From Symsagittifera roscoffensis (taxonomy: Eukaryota; Xenacoelomorpha; Acoela; Convolutidae), in contig NC_087071.1 of NCBI RefSeq assembly GCF_963678635.1, positions 35,455,680 through 35,519,679 of the forward strand: a DNA stretch of 64,000 nt, given 5' to 3'. This document shows, one piece after another, positions 42,291 through 53,127 of this stretch. A model generated the notes under the pieces. That model saw nothing but the letters and a program-made list of their open reading frames with translations. It was not told the origin of the DNA and ran no database searches. Each line of letters begins with the position of its first letter. Positions within the stretch are counted from its first letter, which is position 1. A program made the translations under genes and the position numbers.

Positions 42291-42957
42291 CTGAAAAACG
42301 TCAGAAAGTGTTTTCTTTTAGATTTTGAATTTAGTTGCATAAATTTCAACTATCAAGTACTCCAGAGATCTTTCATTAAATCGACCCAAGCTTCGTTTTG
42401 AAAAACTTTAAACATTTTCAAGTAACAACAAAGACAGCTGGTTGCTGTGCAACTAACAAAAAATGTTCCAATCACATTCACAAAAGATAGCCAACAGACA
42501 GAAGGAAAAGAGTCAATGAACGCGAATTCACTTATAAAAAAGACCGATGTAATTTTTGAAAAAAAAAATAACAATTTTCGAATTTCTAAGAAAAAAATAG
42601 ATAACCTTAAAGCTATTTGAGGTATCTTTTTGAGAAAAAATATCAATTTTCGAATTTTTAAGAAAAAAATTGATAACCTTAATGCTCTTTGAGAAAAATT
42701 GAGGGAAAATTGGATCAATACATACATTATTATATTTCGCTGGGAAACCTGATAATTAAAATCCAATTTCAAAATAAGTTGATCACATTTTTCGTGATCT
42801 TTACATTTGTGCTGATCGATAGTGAAGTTTGCATTTCTTTTGACAAAGGGAAAGAACTGAATTTAGAAGAAAACAAAATACAAACCACGAAAAAATGAGT
42901 GAGCGTGAACAAATTTATGGACTATCATTACGAGGTCAAACTGTGCATTCTCTGCGT

Positions 42958-43295
42958 GTAAGCGGAATCCGCAACAGGCCAAAATCAGTTTTGTTGCGGA
43001 ATTTGCAACATTGCTACTTTTCTTTGATCTTTTATGCTGTTTTGGATTCCACAAACAAATACCTAAATCATTGTACCGCTCACACTCGCTCCAAAAATAT
43101 GCGAATTTGCGGAATCCGCAACAGTATTTGTGGAATCCAGAACAGTTTGTGGAATCCACAAACAAATGATACAACTTTTGTATCGTTAAATTGAGCTGTA
43201 AATGAAATCCGCAAATTGTAAGTGGAATTGGCAAATTGTTAGTGGAATCCGCAAATTGTAAGTGGAATCCGCATTTTGTTTGCGGATTCCATTTA
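42958..43295. repeat. GGAATCCGCA / TGCGGATTCC cluster
   Basis: More than eight copies of (G)GAATCCGCAA or its complement, some as tandem units of ~21-22 bp (AATTGTAAGTGGAATCCGCA at 43213-43275). It ends in the inverted TTTGCGGATTCCATTTAC. Related GATTCCACA/TTGTGGAATC motifs recur at 47585-47725. Confidence 0.7.
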
Positions 43296-43434
43296 CATAT
43301 ATGTTTATATGTGGTAACGTTTTAATTTATATCTTTTATTTACTACAGGTGTTCACCAACAACGGTTCACCAACAATACATGACGACGTCTACCAATCTC
43401 AATTCGATCTCAGCTTCGATCTGACCAACTTTGT

Positions 43435-43564
43435 CACCAATTTCGATCCCAAAACCTGTAACCCAATTTCGATCCCGATTCCTGTAACCAAGATTCGACC
43501 CCAATTCCTGTAACCAAACTTCAATTCCGATTCCTGTAACCCAACCTAGATCCCAACTCCTGCA
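43435..43564. repeat. 26-bp tandem repeat, ~5 units
   Basis: Units of the type AATTTCGATCCCGATTCCTG; the CCTGTA/CCTGCA core recurs at 43455, 43481, 43507, 43533 and 43559. Confidence 0.8.
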
Positions 43565-44103
43565 ATACTAACAAATTGAACAAAAAACTTATGAAGTAAA
43601 TTCGCATTTAAATTAATCAGGTGATATAATCAAATATAGTTAAGATGTTTTCAATAACTAAGATGTTTTCAAATATAGTTTGATAGGGCAAAATTTTCGG
43701 AAGCATATTTTTGTTTTTGCAATTAACCACTTATTTTAGCTGTAATTGTTCAAGTTTTGTTAATTTTTTATCTAAAACGGACTTACTCAATTATTTTTTC
43801 TTAATAGATAATTTACTTTCTATGAGCAAATTACACCAAATACATAGTTTACTCTTTATGAGAAACTTTGACGGGCCGGCATATTTTTCAGACCATGACA
43901 AATACTGGATACAGTAAAAAGAATACGGCAAATTACGGTTAATTTAAAGAGATCAAATAACAACAAACAAACGTAAGAAATCAGTCATGACAACAAACAG
44001 TATAAACAGTTCAAGTTGTTCATTCCAAGTCATGAAAAAAATCCTGGGCGGACTCGGCAGTATTATGACTCGTTCTTTTTCGGCTCGCCTTGTGACTCGT
44101 TTT

Positions 44104-44655
44104 TCAACTCGGAGTACCTAACGTATAAGTTGCCACTGCTTGATGGTCCACTCCCCGCAGTTTCCTAAAGTTTGTCGACCAAACGAACTGTGCACTGGGA
44201 CACGAAAGGGTCGTTGATGATGACAATCCGCAACGAAGCCGTCTGGGGTTGAACGACATTTTATCTTTTTCGCGAATTCCGCCTTCTGTTGATGACACAA
44301 GTATCATAGTGTTCGTGAATTTTCTTATATTCCATGCTGTTGCGTTTTCTTTTCTGTCTTCTGGGACACTAAAAATGGCACTTCCCGGCCAATCAGACCA
44401 TTTAATCTTTACGCACCAATCGCTGATTAATGATAAAATTACAGCACTTTCCCAGATGGAAGTGACGGCATTGAGGACTTGTACTTTTTCCTTTACCCGA
44501 AAAGTTCTACTTAGCATGATGACATGGTTGAAAGACTCTATTATATGGCCGAACTGAGGAGCGATTGAATGATTGAAATGAAATGAGCCTTGGTTCAAGA
44601 ATCGACCAATGACAGTTTTCCCTGATAATGACGGCTTTGCTGAAAAGAACTGCAC
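44104..44655 (-). CDS. Unrecognised 183-codon ORF
   Basis: ATG at 44655. The frame is long for this A+T-rich region and has balanced composition, with WESAVILSLISDWCVKIKWS, a Trp/Pro-rich patch and a basic end. No domain recognised, no membrane segment. It is divergent from the SET-like gene (plus strand from 44940), 285 bp away. It might be an exon, a relic of a mobile element or chance. Confidence 0.3.
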   Translation of the reverse strand: MQFFSAKPSLSGKTVIGRFLNQGSFHFNHSIAPQFGHIIESFNHVIMLSRTFRVKEKVQVLNAVTSIWESAVILSLISDWCVKIKWSDWPGSAIFSVPEDRKENATAWNIRKFTNTMILVSSTEGGIREKDKMSFNPRRLRCGLSSSTTLSCPSAQFVWSTNFRKLRGVDHQAVATYTLGTPS

Positions 44656-44939
44656 TCTCTAGTTCCACTTGTCAGTTCATTGTCAATTAGCCGTCTTATC
44701 TTTAGGCAGTAATTATTGCATAGATGCTACTGTCATCTGGGATGCTAAAAATAGTGGAAAATGTCGAAGCTATTCCTTGGTGAACTCTTATCTAGATATC
44801 CTGGTGTTTCGATTGAATTGGTGCTGATAAGCAATGGGAGCTTTGCCGCTAAATTGGAGTCAGTTCATCCTCATCTTGCGCCCAAAATTAGTTGCATCTC
44901 TCATTTTTCATCCCAATCTAGTAAAAACTTACGGATTCA

Positions 44940-45437
44940 ATGAAAATGTCCAACGCCGAAAACTCAAGTTCAGTGCCTTCCAGTTCTCCATCAGCATTTG
45001 CAGTGCCTTCTAACATCCTTGTGCCTCCGTCAACACTCGCAGCACCAGAGACGACATCATTTGCTCCTCCGACACCGGTAACCCCTTTGCGAGCACCCCC
45101 GCGACCTTTTGCCTCGCCAATTCCGCCGACATATGGGCAACCTCATACTCCTGTGCGACATGTCCATTCAGGCCCCTCGATGGTACATCAGTGCCAGCCT
45201 CAGCAGTATCAGCCATATCCAGCCTACCTGGATTCCTACATGTCGGCATCACCGTATCCGTATCGGCTTTTCCCCACTATCGAGAAGTTGAAAGACAACC
45301 GCATGAACATGAGAGGCGAACCTACACTCCCACGGAACCCCGAGCCCATGATCCATGATCCAACGAAATTACAAGACCACATGAACGACGAGCCCACAGA
45401 AAGCCGCAAAAGGATCATGCAGTACCAGATAATGTAG
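44940..45437 (+). CDS. Pro/Ser-rich ORF upstream of the SET relic
   Basis: 165 codons: N-terminal Ser/Ala/Pro-rich (NAENSSSVPSSSPSAFAVPS), then Gln/Tyr/Pro-rich, then charged (LPRNPEPMIHDPTKLQDHMN). G+C content and codon use are higher than in the flanks, as in the following exons. Probably the 5' exon of the gene whose SET domain ends at 47233. I cannot place its donor in a frame that joins exon 2 cleanly (stops arise), consistent with decay. Confidence 0.45.
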   Translation: MKMSNAENSSSVPSSSPSAFAVPSNILVPPSTLAAPETTSFAPPTPVTPLRAPPRPFASPIPPTYGQPHTPVRHVHSGPSMVHQCQPQQYQPYPAYLDSYMSASPYPYRLFPTIEKLKDNRMNMRGEPTLPRNPEPMIHDPTKLQDHMNDEPTESRKRIMQYQIM

Positions 45438-45598
45438 GCGAAACTGTGAGTTGAAGAAGAAACTTCACATTACACAAGCCTAAAAGCTTTGGAAAACCAA
45501 ATATTGAAACTAAATCATATTCATTTTTAGCAACCTGGAAAAGCCTCACGAGCCTAAAACCTTATAATAAACGAGACTCTCAAAGAAGTCATTTTACA

Positions 45599-46750
45599 GA
45601 ATGTCCAGAAGTCGAATGACTGTGCCGATAAAAGAATCGGAACCTTGACCCACAAAGAACAATTGACCTTGTTCAGGGCCATTGTCACGTTTCTTTTCAC
45701 ATGCACAGGGATGCTCGAGAAAATGATCATCAACACCACGTTACATGCTGTCGTCCAGGCGATTGTTAACATAGAGGAACAAAATGAAGACAATACTGTG
45801 GAGCTGAGCATAGAATTAGCAGCCTGTTGTGAGTATCTTTTTTGTATATTTTTATATCTAAAACAATGATTTAAAAAAAAACTGATGACTCGGTTTGGTG
45901 ACTCAATTTTATAGTGTCAACTTCTGGCGTCTCCCACAGAAGTTCTGTGGGAGTCTCCCCAAATTGTACTATACAGAGGCCAAAACCCATTTAAAGAGGA
46001 GCAATATGAGCTATGTTGTTCAGCGCGCTTTTCGGGACACAAAAAATATGGTGACGAATCAACTGTTTTTCGTCAATTCATTTAGGAACGCGGTGTTCCG
46101 GGTTGCTCCACTAGTTGATCAGTTCAAAGCCAGGTAGATCAATCGATATAAAGTTTCAATGTCTTCCAAAGCGCTTGATTTATCAAAATTGAAACCGACG
46201 TGGAATCACATGTAATAATTTCGTTTTTATAGATTAGCATCATAAATCTGGAACAGCCGAAGCGCTGTCTCGCACGTAAGGTTGCGAAGCTTATACCTTT
46301 ATCTACCAGCCCTACGTTCGAGATGGAAAAGCTGAAGAGACAAGCTTCAGAAGTTCACCAGAAACTGGACGGATACACCTACGAAGAGGTTCTGTTAGCA
46401 GTGCGATCCCGACAAGATTCTCAATGTTACGTTCGCCAGGTGCAGCGCGCACAGATCTTTGTTCAGCAGATGACGACTTCCCATGAGCTGACTAGTAAAG
46501 TTACAAACTTTTACTCAAATCAGAAGTAGGCAATCCATGACCTGAAGAAAGTGGTTGACCATTTGGCGAAGCTGCTCAATGACGGATCAAAGAGAAAGTT
46601 TCGGCCGCTTGAGAAAACCACAAGCCTGAAACATACCACCAACGACATTGAGAGCTTTCCATATGAGGCTCAGGAAGAGTTGCAGAGTCGTGCATTGACC
46701 CAGAACTGGGTCGGTATATTTGATGTGATATTTCCCTTCTTTGGAAGAGG
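45599..46750 (+). pseudogene. Middle exons of a SET-domain gene, broken
   Basis: Open segments with coding-like composition: 45599-45830 (LTLFRAIVTFLFTCTGMLEK...), ~45940-46134 (after CTCCCACAG; VQRAFRDTKNMVTNQLFFVN) and ~46230-46749 (EKLKRQASEVHQKLDGYTYE..., then DLKKVVDHLAKLLNDG). The last is interrupted by TAG at 46527-46529. It ends at donor AAGAG|GTACTT (46750), in the right phase for the next exon. No domain recognised in this part; the first segments do not join in frame. Confidence 0.5.
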
Positions 46751-46841
46751 TACTTTAAAATTTTAATAACTCGATAAAAATATTTTGAATCAGTAATTTT
46801 GAATCAGTTAATTTTTCAATCAGTGATTTCTTTTTAACTAG

Positions 46842-47233
46842 GTTTGATTGCTTTGCAATCGTTCAAAAAAGATGATTTGTTGGTGAATTACCACGAAAAA
46901 GTAGTCGCCAACATCAATGCCGACCAGTACTGTCTCCAACCAGTAGATATAAGCGAATACGTATTGCAAACTGCGGGTCCCTCTAGGCGATTGATCAATG
47001 CTTCAAATGAGGAGTGCCCGTTACACAAATGGAACGTTTGATTGGGTCGTTCAGCGAACAAAGCCACCCGGAAGAAAAACGAGGCCACTATGAAGATGGT
47101 AGAAGTTTTACTTTTCACCATAGGTGAAAGAATAGTCATCCTAAAAGCCAAGATAGACATTGCACCTTTCGAGCAACTGCGCTTTGACTATGGAGACAAA
47201 GTTGCTCAAGCGATGTTTGACAACAGCAGTTAA
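46842..47233 (+). pseudogene. SET domain, SET8/KMT5A-like, decayed
   Basis: Acceptor TTTTTAACTAG ends at 46841. Joined through phase 1 the exon reads GRGLIALQSFKKDDLLVNYH, matching the N-terminal SET motif (G-G-V-A...F..GD...Y.G). Further on, GPSRRLINASN stands where SET8-type enzymes have GRLINHS, and IDIAPFEQLRFDYGD where they have DI..GEEL.YDYGD. SET proteins methylate lysines (SET8: histone H4 K20). Here the NHS His is replaced by Ala and the Y-x-G Gly by Glu, and TGA at 47039-47041 interrupts the domain. Downstream codons continue in frame to TAA at 47231-47233. A pseudogene or inactive relic. Confidence 0.7.
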
Positions 47234-48015
47234 ATGGATTTTGCGACTTCTACAAAACTTCAAACTCGTTTCGTTCCTTGTTTTATCTGTTTTCGAATCA
47301 ATTTACAATTTATAAGAGTGCGTTTGTGTTCATGATTATATATTTTAAACCTGTTCTAATTTATGTTCAAAATTACTAATTAAATTTACTAATAATAAAC
47401 TTGAACATATACAATTATATGCATTTACTAAGAAATTGAGAAAATAACGTGATTAGGAATGAATTAACCTTAAAAAGTGAATGATCGAACAAACTGAAAA
47501 ATCAAAAATGCCGCCTTCAACCAAATTTTCAAAATTTAACAGGGTATATCCACGAATTTAGTTAAGTAATGATCTAAGATTTGTTCCTGGATTCCACAGA
47601 CAATGGTTAAGTGTATGTTCATAATTTCCGCATTCGTTGTTCTAGCTGGCCATTGTTCAAGCTGGTTAGTGCTGGATATCTCATTTACAATCTGCAGAAT
47701 CCACTAACAATTTGTGGAATCAATAAAAACAAACTGTCCCGCTCTAATAAAAATTTATTAGTTAAATTACGTGAGATCATAAAAAATCATTGTCGCTCAA
47801 AAATGGTACAAGGCGATTGATCGACGCTTCAAATTGATCGCTTAAGAAATTGAGAGAATAACATGATTAAGAGTTAATTACGAATGTCTTAATCAAAAGC
47901 AACATTAAAAAGTGAATGATCGACCGATTGTCGATATGAAACAGTAAGTCTACAAACTCTACAAATCGTAAAATGAAGAAATTGGAAAATAGAGTTTTAA
48001 TGAGTTCAATGAATT
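47234..48015. other. Non-coding spacer
   Basis: A+T-rich. Apart from GATTCCACA/TTGTGGAATC inverted motifs (47585-47725) and a short direct repeat (AAGAAATTGAGA near 47430 and 47845) I see nothing. Confidence 0.5.
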
Positions 48016-49610
48016 TTAAATGTATTTGACGTCAAATTTTTCTAAAGCTTGTTGTACGTCCTGATCTATCGTCGACAATAGTTCGCTCCCGGAATCTTGT
48101 TCTGCGACTATGATGGGTGATTTCCCAGTGGGAGACTTCCACGATGTCTGAACGTACCCCGATTTCGCGAGGGGAATGAGGAAATCAGAAGGTGACCAGC
48201 ACAAGAAAGCAGGCGGTCTGGTTAGAGATCTGGGCTGGGTGGCAACAGGATGCGTTTACTCTGGTATGCTGTCCAGCAATATTGGGTCTAGAGCGGATCC
48301 AAAGGATGATGGTCCAGGAAGACTGCTAGCCTGAGACGGTTTCTGAGGGGGAATCCGGAATAACGAAAACTTCTGTCGACGAATTTGTGGTCGTTTGTAT
48401 GAGCGTCGGGTTTCCTCCAGTCAACTTCCCACTGGTCGTCGTTTTCTGAGGGTTGGTTCTGGTTGACTTCTGGGGAGGCGATGATTTCCTCTTTCTGGCT
48501 AAAATATGTCTATTTTCCAAAGTGACCGTGTGGTTCGAAGAATCAACAATCGCCTCTTTAAATGGATTAAAATGCGATTCTCCAATGTAATAAAAAAGAT
48601 TACCTCCAGCAGTGGCCATTTTTGCTAGAGTAGGCCGTTTCCGATGAGAGATTGTCAGTGGGATGTCCGAGTCTGAGAATATGACTGGGTTTGCTCGACT
48701 TCCATGGGTAATCTTTGCCATTGGGATGTCCGAGTCGGAGGAGAAGATTAGGGTTGCTCGACTTCCTTGGATAATCTTTATCATTGGGATGTCCGAGTCC
48801 GAGGAGGAGTCCATCAACGCGTCTTCGTATCCGTCTTCTGCTCCATCGTGTAGCTCCCAACTCTTTGCCTGGCGGTCTGATATGATTGAATTTCCTTGAT
48901 CGAAACGATTATCAATATAGATCAGAAAGCGTCCAAAGGGCCGGCGAAATCTGAATTTATCTTTTATCGTTAATGAAAGTTCCGGTATTTGCTCATATGC
49001 TCCGATCCCAACAACACCTTAAGACAATTACCGGTTTTTGAACATTTTTTGCAAGAATTGCCGTGGTGATATATTTCTCTATAAATATGTGGCCACCATA
49101 TAAATTCAGCCAGAAACTTCATGTCAAACTGGCCTGGATGGGACTCGTGTAACATCGAACTGAATGCGCCTCGGGCCGCAGCTGGTATTACTATTTTGTT
49201 GTCCAGGAAAATTAGATCATATCTGTTGTGCAGGTCCTTCTTATAGTTTTTCATGTAGAATCCATGAATTTCCAGTGGGCGTCCTGTCTTCAGTGTTGTG
49301 ATTAGATCCCATACGACTTTGTCATTCTTGGTCATTATTTGTAGTAACTTCTTGGAGCAATGATTTTCTGGTATAATTGGGGAAGAAGGTAAAGATAAGT
49401 TAGTTTTGTAGCGTTTCAATCAGTTTAAGTGGCCATTGTTAAGTAGGTTGTCTTTAAATTTCAAAGCAATATTGTGTTCCTCTGGTATCGGGACCGATCG
49501 TTTAGCAGACCAGCCTGGGACGATTACTAACGGATCAGAAAACTTCGATGATGAAGTTCCCGTGGTATTCAATCTTTTTGGTAGCAAACTGTCGTAAAGC
49601 ATTATGAAAT
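48016..49610 (-). mobile_element. Ty3/gypsy fragment related to element 1
   Basis: Minus strand. 48970-49602 holds the linker and zinc-binding part of integrase (LHESHPGQFDMKFLAEFIWW, HGNSCKKCSKTGNC), clearly similar to element 1. The linker frame is broken by a stop at 49420. The catalytic core is deleted right after its first motif (DFAGPLDAF, ~48930). Then come element-tail frames 48326-48817 (acidic, Ser/Thr-rich, 163 codons) and 48016-48204. No LTRs seen. Confidence 0.8.
48661..48810. repeat. 63-bp tandem repeat in the gypsy tail
   Basis: GGATGTCCGAGTC starts at 48661, 48724 and 48787. On the minus strand each 21-codon unit encodes an SDSDIP(M/L) box plus a basic segment (KITHGSRA). Confidence 0.85.
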
Positions 49611-50054
49611 ATAGTAGGGCCGAAAATGAAATGATTTTGTAGTCAAAAAGCGAGTTATCTAGCGCTAAATAGTAGCAGCAATAATTCTATGATTAAATTA
49701 AATTTAAGAGCTATCGATTCGAATTTGACCAATCACATCGCTTGAATTACTCGTTCCCGACGGGAGAAAAAAATTTACAATTAAATTTACAGCGACCGAC
49801 GGTCGGTCTAATTTTCTTCTATTTAAAACGGTAAAATTTTGCATCAAAATGGCCGTTTTCAATCAAATTTGAAATTGTAAAAGGGTATTTCTACGAATTT
49901 AGTTAAGTAATGATTTAAAAAATGATTTTAATAGCTTCAAATTTGAATCTATGGCTGCTGCGAATTAATTCGAATTTACAATCTAGGGCGTTTACGAATT
50001 AATACGGGGTATGTCATAGTTTTAAATTTAAAACTACGATTAGTTGTCACAGTT
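49611..50054. other. Non-coding spacer
   Basis: No gene or named repeat seen. Contains direct similarity to 47520-47580 (AAATGGCCGTTTTCAATC versus AAATGCCGCCTTCAACC). Confidence 0.45.
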
Positions 50055-50620
50055 ACAATAAAATGAAAACAGAGGAAAAATGAGCCAACATTTCTTACAT
50101 GCAAATTGCCGTAACAACAGTTTTTGAAAAGACTTTATGTTGTAATTTTACTGGGGTGCGAAACAGAAAAAGAGCAATACATGAAATGGATGGGGGGTGT
50201 AGGATGGAGTATGTTAACTTGATCCCAACTAAAAAATTTGTAAATCATTTTCAGAAAAAGGCTCGGTAACCTCCTACCCCCTCCGCCCCCCCCCCCCCCA
50301 AAGCCGTTTGGGGAGAGAGAGGGGGAGGAGGAAGTTAACTTGGTTCTAAGTTAGAAAAGCTCAGCCAATCAGAATCGAGAATTTTACATGTAGCGCTTAG
50401 CAAAATTAATGCGAATAAAATGCTAGAGTGGAAGATCTTAGCTTGGTCTATCGGGGGGGGGGGGGGATGTTTGCTTGATCAAAGGCTCTTTTCCAGTTTC
50501 TGAAATTCAAATTCCTGAAGTCTGCGGTAACAACAGTTTTTAAAGAACTTTATGCAGTAATCTTTTGGGGGTGGAAGATCAAGTTAACATCCTTCCCCCC
50601 CCCCCCCACATAGAACAAGT

Positions 50621-51348
50621 TAACATCCTCCCCCATAAACACGTTTAGAGGGAGGATGTTAACTTGGTCCGGAGTGGAAAACAGGAAAAGAGCCATAATT
50701 GCGATAGTTCCGTATTTGATCAACTTGGGTTTCCTTAGAAAATTCTATTAATTTTCCTTTTTCATCATTTAGGGAGAGAAACTGGAAAAGAGCCTTTTTC
50801 TGAAATTTGATCAACACTTAATCCCAATTAAGTCAAGTTAACCCCTTCCCCCCCTTCTCACTAGATAGCCCAAAAAGTTAGGATCTTCTACCCCAGCATT
50901 TATTTTGCTTTAAATTTGCTAAGCGCAGCATGTAAAACTGCTCGACTCTGATTGGCTGAAAACCCCTAACTAAGAACCAAGTTAACGTTCTCCTTGGGGG
51001 GATGAACTTTTGAGAAACACAAAATACACTTCTGAGAAATACAACGGAATTTTTAACACGAAGTTGGTAATTAAATGAGATATAAAACGAGAAAATAACT
51101 CGAATAAAAATCTCGCATTTAGGTGGTTCGCTATCTGTAAAAACTTATTTTTCTTTATCCCCCCACCTCACACGAGCTTCAATATATTAGTGTAACGAAT
51201 GGTTTTAAGAGGTTGAGTATGAAGACCAAATATGTTTGTCGTTGCTTTATTAGTCTTTATGTAAACTTTCATAACAATCGGACAATGTGGTCAACAAATT
51301 TCAAATTTACATGCAAAATTTTGCAGGTGGGGGAATAAGGAAAACAAC
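50621..51348. repeat. 728-bp duplication, copy 1
   Basis: Nearly identical to 52200-52927 (offset 1579), differing at only a few positions, for example CTTTTGAG/CTTCTGAG. Confidence 0.9.
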
Positions 51349-52199
51349 CCTTATTGGGATAGCATGGCTAGTATGTGTAGTAATTTTTTTGCGTTTTCTC
51401 AGAAAGTTTTTTGCGTTTTTGCGTGTCAAAACAATCATTTCGTGCTGTCAGAAAAAAAAGAGACAAAATAGGATTGCTCTTTAAACCTCTCGTTACACCA
51501 TAAAGTTGCTGCTTATTGATGACCTGGGGAAAAATTAAAAAAAAGCCAGGAAAATAAAACAGGAAACCCTATTTATATTGTTAAAAATGGTATTGCATGT
51601 GTAGCAGCTTCCCCTCGGTCTCTGTACCCTTGCCCCGTAGTCTCTTGATTTGCAAGGGCAGGTGCAACTGCCATTCCCACATGGGGGCTTTGCGACACTA
51701 GATGTTAGCTTGATCCCAACTAAAAAATTTGTAAATCAAATTTCAGAAAAAGGCTCGGTAATATCCTCCCCCACCACGCGAAGCCGAAGAGGCGGGGAGG
51801 AGGATGTTAACTTGGTTCTAAGTTGGAAAAACTCAGCCAATCGGAATCGAGAATTTTACATGTAGCGCTTAACAAATTTAATGCGAATAAAATGCTAGGG
51901 TGGAAGATCTTAGCTTGGTCTAACGGGGGGTGGATGTTTAGTTGATCAAAGGCTCTTTTCCAGTTTCTGAAATTCAAATTATTGAAGTCTACGGTAACAA
52001 CATTTTTTAAAAAACTTTATGCAGTAATCTTACGGGGGTGAAAGATCAAGTTAACATCCTCGTCCCTCCCCCCCCCCCCCCCCACATAGACCAAGTTAAG
52101 ATCCTCCACCCCAGCGCTGAATTTAAATTGAATTTGTTAAGCGCTGCATGTAAAATGCTCGATTCTGATTGGCTGAAAATTCCCAACTTTGAACCAAGT

Positions 52200-52927
52200 T
52201 AACATCCTCCCCCATAAACACGTTTAGGGGGAGGATGTTAACTTGGTCCGGAGTGGAAAACAGGAAAAGAGCCATAATTGCGATAGTTCCGTATTTGATC
52301 AACTTGGGTTTCCTTAGAAAATTCTATTAATTTTCCTTTTCATCATTTAGGGAGAGAAACTGGAAAAGAGCCTTTTTCTGAAATTTGATCAACACTTAAT
52401 CCCAATTAAGTCAAGTTAACCCCTTCCCCCCCTTCTCACTAGATAGCCCAAAAAGTTAGGATCTTCCACCCCAGCATTTATTTTGCTTTAAATTTGCTAA
52501 GCGCAGCATGTAAAACTGCTCGACTCTGATTGGCTGAAAACCCCTAACTAAGAACCAAGTTAACGTTCTCCTTGGGGGGATGAACTTCTGAGAAACACAA
52601 AATACACTTCTGAGAAATACAACGGAATTTTTAACACGAAGTTGGTAATTAAATGAGATATAAAACGAGAAAATAACTCGAATAAAAATCTCGCATTTAG
52701 GTGGTTCGCTATCTGTAAAAACTTATTTTTCTTTATCCCCCCACCTCACACGAGCTTCAATATATTAGTGTAACGAATGGTTTTAAGAGGTTGAGTATGA
52801 AGACCAAATATGTTTGTCGTTGCTTTATTAGTCTTTATGTAAACTTTCATAACAATCGGACAATGTGGTCAACAAATTTCAAATTTACATGCAAAATTTT
52901 GCAGGTGGGGGAATAAGGAAAACAACC
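52200..52927. repeat. 728-bp duplication, copy 2 (ends at the gap)
   Basis: The duplicated block stops exactly where the N run begins (GGAAAACAACC). This suggests an assembly end rather than a biological end. Confidence 0.9.
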
Positions 52928-53127
52928 NNNNNNNNNNNNNNNNNNNNNNNNNNNNNNNNNNNNNNNNNNNNNNNNNNNNNNNNNNNNNNNNNNNNNNNNN
53001 NNNNNNNNNNNNNNNNNNNNNNNNNNNNNNNNNNNNNNNNNNNNNNNNNNNNNNNNNNNNNNNNNNNNNNNNNNNNNNNNNNNNNNNNNNNNNNNNNNNN
53101 NNNNNNNNNNNNNNNNNNNNNNNNNNN
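52928..53127. other. Assembly gap (200 N)
   Basis: A run of exactly 200 N. The true size is unknown. Frames reported across it are meaningless. Confidence 1.

Larger units (their letters stand above)
33757..42760. repeat. ~3.69-kb tandem segmental duplication of the FKBP15 A-B-C region (three units)
   Basis: The sequence starting CATGACAAAAACTTC recurs at 33753, 37466 and 41158. Exon A recurs at 34907, 38597 and 42290. Units are 3690-3693 bp. On the gene strand the order is A3-B3-C3(truncated), A2-B2-C2(truncated), A1, 13.6-kb element, B1-C1-D-E. The unit junctions (35375-35385, 39065-39075) fuse sequence upstream of exon A (CTGATAATTAATCGAGAA) to the middle of exon C. The outer end is at about 42760, where homology stops after CTGATAATTAA. 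Confidence 0.93.
42761..44080. other. Non-coding region with short repeat clusters
   Basis: Contains the GGAATCCGCA cluster and a 26-bp repeat array listed separately. No gene seen. A short frame starting 42895 is made of the repeats. Confidence 0.55.
50055..52927. repeat. MITE thicket, left of the gap
   Basis: Fragments of families A, C and D. Family D arms lie at about 50326-50460 with 50855-51000, and 51797-51930 with 52082-52212. Family A relics lie at 51137-51348 and 52714-52927. Part of a family E repeat is at 51600-51665. No coding region. Confidence 0.75.

Noticed and set aside
42895-43194. 99-codon plus-strand frame
   Set aside because: Built mainly from GGAATCCGCA repeats; no domain or conservation.
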